The position numbers were made by a program, and so were the translations under genes. A stretch of 48,476 nucleotides of DNA, taken from CAZZCN01 sp964652975 (lineage in GTDB: Bacteria; Bacillota; Clostridia; Saccharofermentanales; UBA5734). Of this stretch, positions 41,521 to 48,476 are shown in pieces. The stretch is from assembly GCA_964652975.1 (NCBI GenBank), contig CAZZCN010000013.1, forward strand, positions 1 to 48,476, given 5' to 3'. Numbering within the stretch: position 1 is the stretch's first letter; the number at the start of each line of letters is the position of its first letter. The notes under the pieces were generated by a model that saw only the letters and a list, made by a program, of their open reading frames with translations, ran no database searches and was not told the DNA's origin.

Positions 41521-43308
41521 TTATCTGCCCCCCTCAAAAAAACTTTCTACATCTAGTATTAATGCAATTCTACCATTCCCCAGAATAGTTGCTCCAAATA
41601 CATAATGCAATTTTTCAAATCCTCTATCCAATGTTTTAACAATAACATCCCTGTTTTCAATGACATAATCAACCGGTAATGCTTTCTTTTTGTCACCGGT
41701 CTCTAAAATAACAAGCAAATCATCTGTTTTGTTTGTCTTTTCAACTCCTAATATTTCTTCAATTTCTATGATGGATATTAATTTTCCATTATATTCAAAA
41801 CCGTTTTTAACTCCATTAACCTCAATGAATTGTGTTGGTTTTGACTTTATTATCGAATGTATGGTGACTGTCGGAATAATATATAATGCACCCGCGATTT
41901 CTACAATGGTTCCTTTCATAATCGCCATGTTAATTGGCATTTTCATAGTAAATGAACAGCCCTTGCCTGGATTATTGTTTATTTCAACTCTTCCACCCAA
42001 TCTTGAAATCTGGTTTTTGACTACATCCAACCCCACTCCACGTCCAGAGATTGAATCTGCCGTTTCTAGTGTTGATAATCCAGGCAAAAAAACAAAATTC
42101 AATATCTCTTCATCGCTGTAATCAATAAACGGATTGATCAGATTTTTTTTGATGGCGTTTTTTAATACTTTCTCAGTATCAATACCTCTTCCGTCGTCAG
42201 AAATTGTTATGTAAACATGACCTTTCGAGCTATATGCAATCATTTCAACTTTGCCGATTTTTGGTTTCCCGTTTTTTGTCCGTTCATTTTGATTTTCGAT
42301 ACCGTGATATATAGAATTTTTTATTAAGTGCATCATTGGATCCACCAGTTTTTCTACAATATCCCTGTCAATCTCCGTATCCTCACCCTGAAAACTGATG
42401 TCGGCTTTTTTGCCAAGCTTTAAAACTGTATCATTGCCAATGCTATATATTCGTTGAAACAAAGGCTTTAACGAAACCATTCTTAGTGACATGGATACAT
42501 TTTGAATATCCTTGGTGAGTGAGATCGCCCTGCTCAAATTGGAACTTAGTTGAGTATTTTGTAGGATTAACGTTGAAGCTTCCTGTTCGAATTGAGAGTG
42601 AGTTATTATCAATTCACTGACAAACTCAACTATTTGATCGAGTTTTTGAATAGGTATTCGAACATAAACCAAATCTTCGCGTTCGTTTTGATTTTTCGAA
42701 ATGGCAACCTGGTCATGTTTATCTACTCCAATTATATTTTCGACAATGTCATCAACTTCCATTTCATTTTTTTCGAAATTAAAATCTGACTCCAGTTCTC
42801 CCGTAGTATTTTTTGCAACAAAAACATCTTCTTTTTTAATGGTCTTGTCCGTGCAATCATCTATTTCAATACTGTTAATGAATATAAGAACTTCTTCAAT
42901 AAAATCATTGTTGCTAGTTAAATCGAGGTTGTTGCAAATTGAATTGATGTAATCAATTGCTTTGTATATTTGTTCAATGAGATTAGGGGGGATTTCTAAA
43001 TTGTTTTTCCGGCACTTATCGAGAGCACTTTCAATTTTATGAGCTATCTTTTGCACCAGGCTCTGAGAAACAAAGCCTGCCAATCCTTTAATCGTATGAA
43101 AATCTCTAAAAACATCATAAATAATTTCAGTATTTAAAGGCTCTTTCTCAAGTACTAATATATTAACTTCAATGCTTTCTAAATGTTCCTTTGTTTCAAT
43201 CAGGAAATCACTTAAATAGTCTTCATTAACATTCTTTGTAACTTTTCGATTTGAGATTTGATCATTTGCTTCACTATCAATAATTAAATCAACAGGGTCA
43301 ATCTCCAT
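41521..43308 (-). CDS. cheA: Chemotaxis histidine kinase CheA lacking a P2 domain
   Basis: The 595-aa kinase has an Hpt domain with phospho-accepting H71 (DFHTIKGLAGF), an acidic variable linker (about residues 130-205), the dimerisation helices, an ATPase domain (DPMMHLIKNSIYHGIE N-box, ISDDGRGID, GRGVGLDVVKNQI) and a C-terminal CheW-like domain. No P2 domain for docking CheY/CheB is visible between Hpt and dimerisation regions. ATG 43308 is chosen as GAGG lies 9 nt upstream; an ATG at 43323 has no site. It is first in the operon behind the c-di-GMP riboswitch. Confidence 0.93.
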   Translation of the reverse strand: MEIDPVDLIIDSEANDQISNRKVTKNVNEDYLSDFLIETKEHLESIEVNILVLEKEPLNTEIIYDVFRDFHTIKGLAGFVSQSLVQKIAHKIESALDKCRKNNLEIPPNLIEQIYKAIDYINSICNNLDLTSNNDFIEEVLIFINSIEIDDCTDKTIKKEDVFVAKNTTGELESDFNFEKNEMEVDDIVENIIGVDKHDQVAISKNQNEREDLVYVRIPIQKLDQIVEFVSELIITHSQFEQEASTLILQNTQLSSNLSRAISLTKDIQNVSMSLRMVSLKPLFQRIYSIGNDTVLKLGKKADISFQGEDTEIDRDIVEKLVDPMMHLIKNSIYHGIENQNERTKNGKPKIGKVEMIAYSSKGHVYITISDDGRGIDTEKVLKNAIKKNLINPFIDYSDEEILNFVFLPGLSTLETADSISGRGVGLDVVKNQISRLGGRVEINNNPGKGCSFTMKMPINMAIMKGTIVEIAGALYIIPTVTIHSIIKSKPTQFIEVNGVKNGFEYNGKLISIIEIEEILGVEKTNKTDDLLVILETGDKKKALPVDYVIENRDVIVKTLDRGFEKLHYVFGATILGNGRIALILDVESFFEGGR

Positions 43309-43343
43309 CAAAATCAGCCTCATTTCATCTAACGATAAATCTT

Positions 43344-43388
43344 ACAAAAAAACAAAATGCCATAGACGAACTAATTCGAACTATGGCA
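43344..43388 (-). terminator. Leader terminator between riboswitch and cheA
   Basis: On the minus strand TGCCATAG and CTATGGCA (plus 43381-43388 and 43358-43365) form an 8-bp stem with a 15-nt loop, followed by TTTTGTTTTTTTG. It lies 36 bp before cheA and after the aptamer, the right place for a riboswitch-controlled terminator. Confidence 0.85.
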
Positions 43389-43455
43389 AATAATAATTAA
43401 TCAACCAAACATGATATTGTTTAAAGTAATATCATCTTCTGATTATTTGCATAAA

Positions 43456-43541
43456 CGTTCGAAATCTGGCTACCGTAGGTTTACACCCTTAGGCCCTATA
43501 GTTTTGCGTCACTGTTTTACAACAGTTTTGCCATTGTCGTG
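43456..43541 (-). promoter_or_regulatory. c-di-GMP-I riboswitch (GEMM) in the cheA leader
   Basis: Read on the minus strand: AATGGCAAAACTG, a perfect stem capped by a GTAA tetraloop, GTGACGCAAAACTAT, GGGCCTAAGGG, and ACGGTAGCCAG, the GEMM-I aptamer pattern. A promoter lies upstream and a terminator downstream, so c-di-GMP levels should set transcription of the whole chemosensory operon. Whether ligand turns it on or off cannot be told by eye. Confidence 0.9.
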
Positions 43542-43573
43542 TTATGACTTATAATATTTACTAAACTTATTTA

Positions 43574-43602
43574 AAATTAACACTTTTTACATGATTTGTC
43601 AA
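43574..43602 (-). promoter_or_regulatory. Promoter of the chemosensory operon
   Basis: On the minus strand TTGACA (plus 43597-43602) and TAATTT (plus 43574-43579) are 17 bp apart, about 33 bp before the aptamer. Confidence 0.75.
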
Positions 43603-43668
43603 TCATTATTATCTTTATGCTTCAGTCTATATGCTTTATTCCCATTATTTCCTTTATGATTAAAGATG

Positions 43669-44838
43669 TCAATTGTTTTTAATAACAAAAACCCTGATTA
43701 TTCCGTTAATGGCCGTCAATTTTCGAACTACATTTTCAGGGCATTTGCCACTTATCTCGAAAACTGAATAGCCTACTTCCCTTTTGCTTCGGCTAGAGAG
43801 ATTTTCGATATTTATTGATTCATCTGATAGAGTAGCAGATATTTGGGCCAGCATATTGGGAATGTTCTTATGAATGACGCAGACACTTTCTTCAGTGGCT
43901 TTAGGATTAATTACGTCTGGAAAGTTAACACTGTTTTTTATATTACCGTTCTCAAGATAATCAATTAATTCATTTACAGCCATAATAGCGCAATTGTCTT
44001 CACTTTCAGGAGTCGATGCTCCCAGATGTGGAATAGTAATGACATTTTTCATATCAATTGTTTCTTCGGTTGGGAAGTCGGTGACATAGCACGAAACTTT
44101 GCCGATTTCCAGAGCATTTTTCATATCTGCGTTGTTAACAAGATCAGCACGTGACAAGTTAATTATACGGACTCCGGTTTTCATAAGGCTTATGGATTCG
44201 GAGTTAATAAAGCCTTTGGTCTCGGGATTTGAAGGAACGTGTAAAGCAATATAATCTGAATTATTAAAAATAATTTTCGGGTCATTTGCTTTCTTGACAT
44301 TACGAGATATTGTCCAGGCAGAATCCACAGTGATATAAGGGTCATATCCATATACTTCCATTCCAAATTCAGCGGCAGTATTTGCAACCATTGCACCGAT
44401 TGCACCCAACCCGAATATACCCAGGGTTTTCCCGTAAAGCTCTGGTCCGCCAAATTTACTTTTACCCTTCTCTACTTCCTTCGCGATGCCATCATCCAAA
44501 TCCAACTTACTTACCCAGTTAACACCGCCAATTATATCTCTCGAAGACAAAAGGAGCGCAGCAATAGCAAGTTCCTTTACAGCATTTGCATTTGCACCTG
44601 GAGTATTAAATACAACTATCCCCTTTTCGGTACATATATCTAATGGGATATTATTGACACCTGCGCCTGCCCTGGCTATCGCTTTGACAGATTCAGGGAA
44701 TTTTATGTCAAGCAAATTTGCAGATCGCACAAGAATTGCATCCGGGTCTTCTACGTTATCTCCGACATCATACTTTGTGTTTTCAAAATTTTTGGTTCCT
44801 ATAGAGGCAATTTTATTGTATGTTTTAATCTTAAACAT
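43669..44838 (-). CDS. serA: D-3-phosphoglycerate dehydrogenase
   Basis: The 389-aa enzyme has the 2-hydroxyacid dehydrogenase fold: substrate region ILVRSANLLD and ARAGAGVNNI, NAD-binding GIFGLGAIGAMVA, catalytic His in PHLGASTPESEDN, and a C-terminal ACT domain (about residues 315-389; NMLAQISATLSDESINIENL) for likely serine feedback. It oxidises 3-phosphoglycerate in serine synthesis. ATG 44838 overlaps the serC stop by 8 bp, indicating coupling. It is the short (single ACT) form. Confidence 0.93.
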   Translation of the reverse strand: MFKIKTYNKIASIGTKNFENTKYDVGDNVEDPDAILVRSANLLDIKFPESVKAIARAGAGVNNIPLDICTEKGIVVFNTPGANANAVKELAIAALLLSSRDIIGGVNWVSKLDLDDGIAKEVEKGKSKFGGPELYGKTLGIFGLGAIGAMVANTAAEFGMEVYGYDPYITVDSAWTISRNVKKANDPKIIFNNSDYIALHVPSNPETKGFINSESISLMKTGVRIINLSRADLVNNADMKNALEIGKVSCYVTDFPTEETIDMKNVITIPHLGASTPESEDNCAIMAVNELIDYLENGNIKNSVNFPDVINPKATEESVCVIHKNIPNMLAQISATLSDESINIENLSSRSKREVGYSVFEISGKCPENVVRKLTAINGIIRVFVIKNN

Positions 44839-45913
44839 TTTTCTCAAATTCCTTCATGAATTCTATCAGAGCTTCTATCCCCTCTTCAGGCATTGCATTA
44901 TATATAGATGCTCTCATTCCGCCGACGCTGCGATGTCCTTTAATGTTGACTAGTCCGGCCTTTTCGGCTTCCTTGCAAAATTTCTTGTCCAGGTCTTCGT
45001 TGCCTGTAAGGAATGTAACATTCATAATCGAGCGGGATGCAATCTCATTAGGTGCGTTGTATAGTTTTGATGAATCAATATACTCATAGAGTTTCTGAGC
45101 TTTGCGACGATTGATGACTGCCATTTGCTCTAATCCGCCGATATCGTTTTGGACCCATTCCAACACTAACTTAGCCATGTAAATCGAGTAGCAAGGAGGG
45201 GTATTGTACATGCTGTCATTTTCGGCGGCTATCTTGTAGCTTAGCATTACAGGCGTGCTGTCCATTTCGTTACCAATCATGTCATCACGTACTATTACAA
45301 CAGTTAAACCTGAAGGAGCCATGTTCTTCTGTGCTCCGGCATAAATTAGTGCAAATCGCGATACATCAATCGGCTCGGACAAAATACATGATGACAGGTC
45401 AGCAACCAAAGGAATATTGCCCGTATCCGGTATTTTAGGAAATTTTGTTCCAAAAATTGTATTGTTATAGCAGATATGAACGTAATCAGCATCCGGTCGT
45501 ATATCGGAAACCTTAAATTCCGGCACATAAGTGAAGTTTTTGTCAGCGCTTGTCGCTAGAACTTTAATATCACCAAACCGTTTCGCTTCTTCGTACGCCT
45601 TTTTTGAGAACATTCCACTGATAACATAATCTGCCTTTCCGGATTTTGTCAAAAGGTTAAGTGGAACCGCAGAAAACTGATTTGTTGCTCCACCTTGTAA
45701 AAACAACACCTTGTAATTGTCAGGTATTTTCATTACGGACCTTAAAAGAGATTGTGCCTGCGAAATAATCTCTTCATAAACCGCGGACCTGTGGCTCATC
45801 TCCATAACGGACATCCCGCTTCCCCTGTAATCGGTCATCTCTCCCGCTGCAATCTCAAGCACCTTTAAGGGCAGCATTGACGGACCTGCTGAAAAATTAT
45901 AAACTCTGCTCAT
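44831..45913 (-). CDS. serC: Phosphoserine aminotransferase
   Basis: The 360-aa PLP enzyme begins YNFSAGPSMLPLKVLE. The PLP lysine lies in YAGAQKNMAPSGLTVVIV and the end carries the GHRSVGGMRASIYNAMPEEG phosphate-binding block. It makes phosphoserine from the SerA product. GAGGA lies just before ATG, 19 bp after paaK. Confidence 0.95.
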   Translation of the reverse strand: MSRVYNFSAGPSMLPLKVLEIAAGEMTDYRGSGMSVMEMSHRSAVYEEIISQAQSLLRSVMKIPDNYKVLFLQGGATNQFSAVPLNLLTKSGKADYVISGMFSKKAYEEAKRFGDIKVLATSADKNFTYVPEFKVSDIRPDADYVHICYNNTIFGTKFPKIPDTGNIPLVADLSSCILSEPIDVSRFALIYAGAQKNMAPSGLTVVIVRDDMIGNEMDSTPVMLSYKIAAENDSMYNTPPCYSIYMAKLVLEWVQNDIGGLEQMAVINRRKAQKLYEYIDSSKLYNAPNEIASRSIMNVTFLTGNEDLDKKFCKEAEKAGLVNIKGHRSVGGMRASIYNAMPEEGIEALIEFMKEFEKNV

Positions 45914-45932
45914 TTTTTATTCCTCTTTTCTT

Positions 45933-47240
45933 TTAATATAGCTTACGTTTATCTATGACTCGCTTAGCCTTCCCCTCACTCCTGGGAATCGAACGCGGCT
46001 CGACCAGTGTGATTTTCGATCCGATTCCTATTGCCGATTGTATTTCATGCTTTAACTTGGCCTCGATACGCTCAATGTCCTTGATCGAATCCGAAAAAAT
46101 CTTAGATGTCATCTCTATCTGTATCTCTATGTTGTCAAGATTGTCGACACGATCAACATAAATCATATAATGAGGCTCCACTTCACCAAACGACAGAAGA
46201 ACCGCCTCGATCTGTGACGGGAAAACATTCACACCTCTGATAATAAGCATATCATCTGAACGGCCCATTACCTTCTGCATTCTGACAAGTGTTCTACCGC
46301 ATTCGCAAGTTTCGCTGCTAAGCTTGGTGAGGTCTCTGGTTCTGTAACGGATCAGCGGCAAAGCCTGCTTCGTTATGCAGGTAAAAACGAGTTCCCCCAC
46401 ACTTCCCTCCGGCAATACTTCTCCGGTATCAGGATCAATTATCTCAGGAACAAAGTGATCTTCTTCTACGTGTAATCCACAGTTATATTCGCAGCTCATT
46501 GATACTCCGGGACCCATCGTCTCAGATAGTCCGTATATATCATATGCTTTAAGTCCAAGCTTCTCTTCGATCTGAACCCTCATCTCTTCTGTCCATGGCT
46601 CTGCTCCGAAAATTCCCACCCTTAGATTCAACTGATCCTTTGTGACTCCCATATTTGTCATCTCATCAGCGAGATGAAGAGCGTATGAGGGAGTGCAGGC
46701 CAGAACAGTAGGCTGAAAATCGACAAGAAGTTCAATCTGCCTTTTGGTATTGCCGCCTGAGACTGGTATAACCGATGCTCCTATTCGTTCTGCACCGTAG
46801 TGAAGTCCCAGTCCTCCTGTAAACAGTCCGTAACCATATGCAACGTGTATCATGTCTTTATTGGTGACACCGGCACTTGCAAGACATCTGGCAACGCATT
46901 CCGTCCAGATTTCAATATCGTTCTTCGTATATCCGACCACTGTCTGTTTGCCTGTTGTTCCGGAAGATGCATGTATTCTGACAACATCATCCATGGGAAC
47001 TGCAAATGTATTGAATGGATAATTCGCCCGAAGATCAGTTTTAAGAGTAAACGGCAGTTTGTATAAATCATCAATTGATGTGATATCTGCGGGAGTGATA
47101 CCTGCTTCCTGCATCTTGGTCCTGTAAAAAGGAACATTTGCATATACCCGCTCAATAGCTGAGCAAAGCCTTTCGCTCTGAATCTTTCGCAGTCCATCCC
47201 TGCTGAGCCTCTCTTTTTCTTCATCCCAATATATTGACAT
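45933..47240 (-). CDS. paaK: Phenylacetate-CoA ligase family protein
   Basis: The 435-aa adenylate-forming enzyme has HASSGTTGKQTVVGYT (phosphate loop), YDIYGLSETMGPGVS, and the C-terminal RSDDMLIIRGVNVFPSQIE and SEGKAKRVID segments typical of PaaK. It would activate an aryl acid such as phenylacetate or indoleacetate to its CoA ester. In anaerobes PaaK homologues often serve in aromatic amino-acid fermentation (known context); its exact acid is not readable. ATG 47240 has GGAGG 6 nt upstream. The 260 bp upstream hold a 9-bp inverted repeat (CAAAATATG at 47301, CATATTTTG at 47332). Confidence 0.92.
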   Translation of the reverse strand: MSIYWDEEKERLSRDGLRKIQSERLCSAIERVYANVPFYRTKMQEAGITPADITSIDDLYKLPFTLKTDLRANYPFNTFAVPMDDVVRIHASSGTTGKQTVVGYTKNDIEIWTECVARCLASAGVTNKDMIHVAYGYGLFTGGLGLHYGAERIGASVIPVSGGNTKRQIELLVDFQPTVLACTPSYALHLADEMTNMGVTKDQLNLRVGIFGAEPWTEEMRVQIEEKLGLKAYDIYGLSETMGPGVSMSCEYNCGLHVEEDHFVPEIIDPDTGEVLPEGSVGELVFTCITKQALPLIRYRTRDLTKLSSETCECGRTLVRMQKVMGRSDDMLIIRGVNVFPSQIEAVLLSFGEVEPHYMIYVDRVDNLDNIEIQIEMTSKIFSDSIKDIERIEAKLKHEIQSAIGIGSKITLVEPRSIPRSEGKAKRVIDKRKLY

Positions 47241-47500
47241 AAAATACCTCCGGTAAAAATCTTGATTCTGCATTTCCAAGTCAGCTTTCAGACTGTTTTA
47301 CAAAATATGATTCACATTGTTCGATAAAAAGCATATTTTGTGCTGAAAGTGTTGAAACTCATGTAAAACGCCTTAGCATAGATGTTCAACTAGCAACTTA
47401 AAATAATTTTTGTTATTATACCATATTTTATATTTATTGAATATCCATAAAGAAAATTAATATCAGGTGATACAAGTAATTTCAGTTTCATTGTATCGTA

Positions 47501-47728
47501 GCGAATATCATTTATTATCAGCGAATATCATTTATTATCGGCGAATATCAGCTATTATCAGCGAATATCATTTATTATCGGCGAATATCAGTTATTATCA
47601 GCGAATATCATTTATTATCGGCGAATATCAGTTATTATCGGCGATTATCAGCTATTATCAGCGAATATCAGCTATTATCAGTCAATATCAGCGGGTATCA
47701 GTTATTATCAGGGGGTATCAGTTATTCG
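47501..47728. repeat. 20-bp minisatellite (nine regular copies plus decayed tail)
   Basis: From 47501 to 47680 the unit GCGAATATCA(K)YTATTATC(R) repeats nine times with an exact 20-bp period. Each unit is itself two related 10-mers ending TATCA. Diverged copies continue to about 47728. The array touches the last codons and stop (TAA, 47722-47724) of the ABC ATPase gene. A 111-codon plus-strand frame through it is a by-product. Confidence 0.9.
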
Positions 47729-48476
47729 ATCCGATCATCCAAGAGTTCCACCACGCGGTCCGCCAAAGCCTCGATGTCCTCTTTGTCGTGTGTAACCAAT
47801 AATATCAACCCGGTCTTTTTGTAGTCGTTTAAGACGGCAATAATCTCATGTTTCATTACCATATCCAGTCCCTTGAACGGCTCGTCGAGGAGAAGGATTT
47901 TGGAGTCAAATGCAAGCGCTCTGGATATATTGACCCTTTGTTTCATACCACCGCTTAGCTCGTCTGGAAATTTTCCAGACGCATCCTTGAGCCCTGTCAT
48001 TTCAAGATATCTAAGTGCTTCTTCCTTTGCTTTCATTTTGTTTTTCTCATACAGAACCAAAGCAACATTGTCAACTGCACTCAGCCACGGCAGGAGCCTG
48101 TCTTCCTGAAAAACGTATGCCAGTCTTGCCAGTTTGCAATGTTTACCATTGCTGTCAGCTGAGTATACACTTCCACTTGCAGGATTTTTGAGGTCTGCTA
48201 TTGTGTCCAGAAGCGTTGTTTTACCTACTCCGGAAACGCCGAAAAAGCAAACGCATCCTCTGTCGGGCAGCACTTCATGGAAATTTTCCATTACGATTGT
48301 TCCGTCATATTCCAAGGTTATTTTATCAATTATAATTCTATTGCCAGACGTCTGCAAAGAATCAAAATCAACTGTGTTGGTCGTGTTGGTCGTGTTGGTC
48401 GTGTTGGTCGTATTGGTCGTGTTGGTCGTGTTGGTCGTGTTGGTCGTGTTGGTCGTGTTGGTCGTGTTGGTCGTGT
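47722..48476 (-). CDS. ABC transporter ATPase with (Thr-Thr-Asn)n N-terminal extension (partial)
   Basis: The ATPase core shows Walker A GVSGVGKTT, Q-loop VFQEDRLLPW, signature LSGGMKQR, Walker B ILLLDEP and switch VTHD. RLLPW and GGMKQRV are typical of nitrate/sulfonate/pyrimidine-type (SsuB/TauB/ThiZ-like) importers. A TTG at 48357 could start a 211-aa protein, but it has no ribosome site, and the frame stays open to the window edge through a (TTN)n repeat and VDFDS. The true start, or a fused permease, therefore probably lies outside the window. The C-terminus ends within the minisatellite. Confidence 0.85.
   Translation of the reverse strand, partial: TTNTTNTTNTTNTTNTTNTTNTTNTTNTTNTTNTVDFDSLQTSGNRIIIDKITLEYDGTIVMENFHEVLPDRGCVCFFGVSGVGKTTLLDTIADLKNPASGSVYSADSNGKHCKLARLAYVFQEDRLLPWLSAVDNVALVLYEKNKMKAKEEALRYLEMTGLKDASGKFPDELSGGMKQRVNISRALAFDSKILLLDEPFKGLDMVMKHEIIAVLNDYKKTGLILLVTHDKEDIEALADRVVELLDDRIE
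48376..48474. repeat. 9-bp microsatellite, at least 11 copies, in frame with the ATPase
   Basis: GTTGGTCGT repeats eleven times without indels (one copy begins ATTGG) and reaches the window edge. In the ATPase frame it encodes Thr-Thr-Asn. A 9-bp unit keeps the frame whatever the copy number. Confidence 0.92.

Noticed and set aside
47467..47802. 111-codon plus-strand frame
   Set aside because: It is the 20-bp minisatellite translated, then antisense to the ABC ATPase.

Overview
The window looks like an AT-rich chromosome segment of an anaerobic Clostridia-type Bacillota, probably the Oscillospirales/Ruminococcaceae side (inference). Support: strong AGGAGG-like ribosome sites, Gram-positive lipoprotein signals and NPxTG-type wall anchors, two c-di-GMP-I riboswitches, a CheD-containing chemosensory operon, and a DUF5696/YIP1/NHL sugar-uptake cluster.

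Layout. (1) 1-6.7 kb is a defence island behind the 3' end of a serine recombinase. It holds a complete type III toxin-antitoxin locus: promoter, three 37-bp ToxI repeats that fold as covarying pseudoknots, terminator, and a ToxN/AbiQ-family endoribonuclease. Next is a compact plus-strand operon behind a promoter with an 11-bp inverted repeat: DUF5986 protein, HTH-ImmA/IrrE protease, an unrecognised 46-aa ORF, a CBASS CD-NTase, the Cap15 membrane effector and a DUF4238 protein. (2) 6.8-6.95 kb is a duplicated hairpin cassette with compensated stems. (3) 7.1-29.3 kb is a long minus-strand polysaccharide-utilisation locus: two wall/membrane-anchored surface proteins, two solute-binding proteins (one fused to carbohydrate-binding-like modules), two permease pairs, NHL/TPR, YIP1 and DUF5696 proteins, three clan GH-N beta-helix hydrolases (one without a signal peptide), a GH27 enzyme and a small CxxC protein. 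No transport ATPase lies in the locus. A divergent AraC regulator (30.1 kb) and a wall-anchored putative glycoside hydrolase (31.5-32.9 kb) accompany it; a 100-bp operator-like block is present once near each.

(4) 31-36 kb is a scrap zone: a serine recombinase remnant, a tyrosine integrase remnant, and a RAYT (Y1/HUH) transposase with 15 copies of its 18-bp REP-like motif, nine of them in one array. A MerR regulator with a textbook 19-bp-spacer operator sits inside it. (5) 36.1-43.6 kb is a chemosensory operon (cheA-cheW-mcp-cheR-cheD-cheB-REC/degenerate GGDEF) transcribed leftwards behind a c-di-GMP-I riboswitch and terminator. A second, apparently orphan, c-di-GMP-I riboswitch sits past its 3' end and points into it as antisense. 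(6) 43.7-48.5 kb holds serC-serA (serine synthesis), paaK (phenylacetate-CoA ligase family) and an ABC ATPase running off the right edge. That ATPase is bounded by a 20-bp minisatellite after its stop and a 9-bp microsatellite coding (Thr-Thr-Asn)n before its conserved domain.

The most interesting parts are the ToxIN locus, the CBASS operon with built-in HTH-ImmA and DUF5986 genes, and the pair of c-di-GMP riboswitches at the two ends of the chemosensory operon. Function calls come from recognising family motifs by eye; no searches or folding programs were run.
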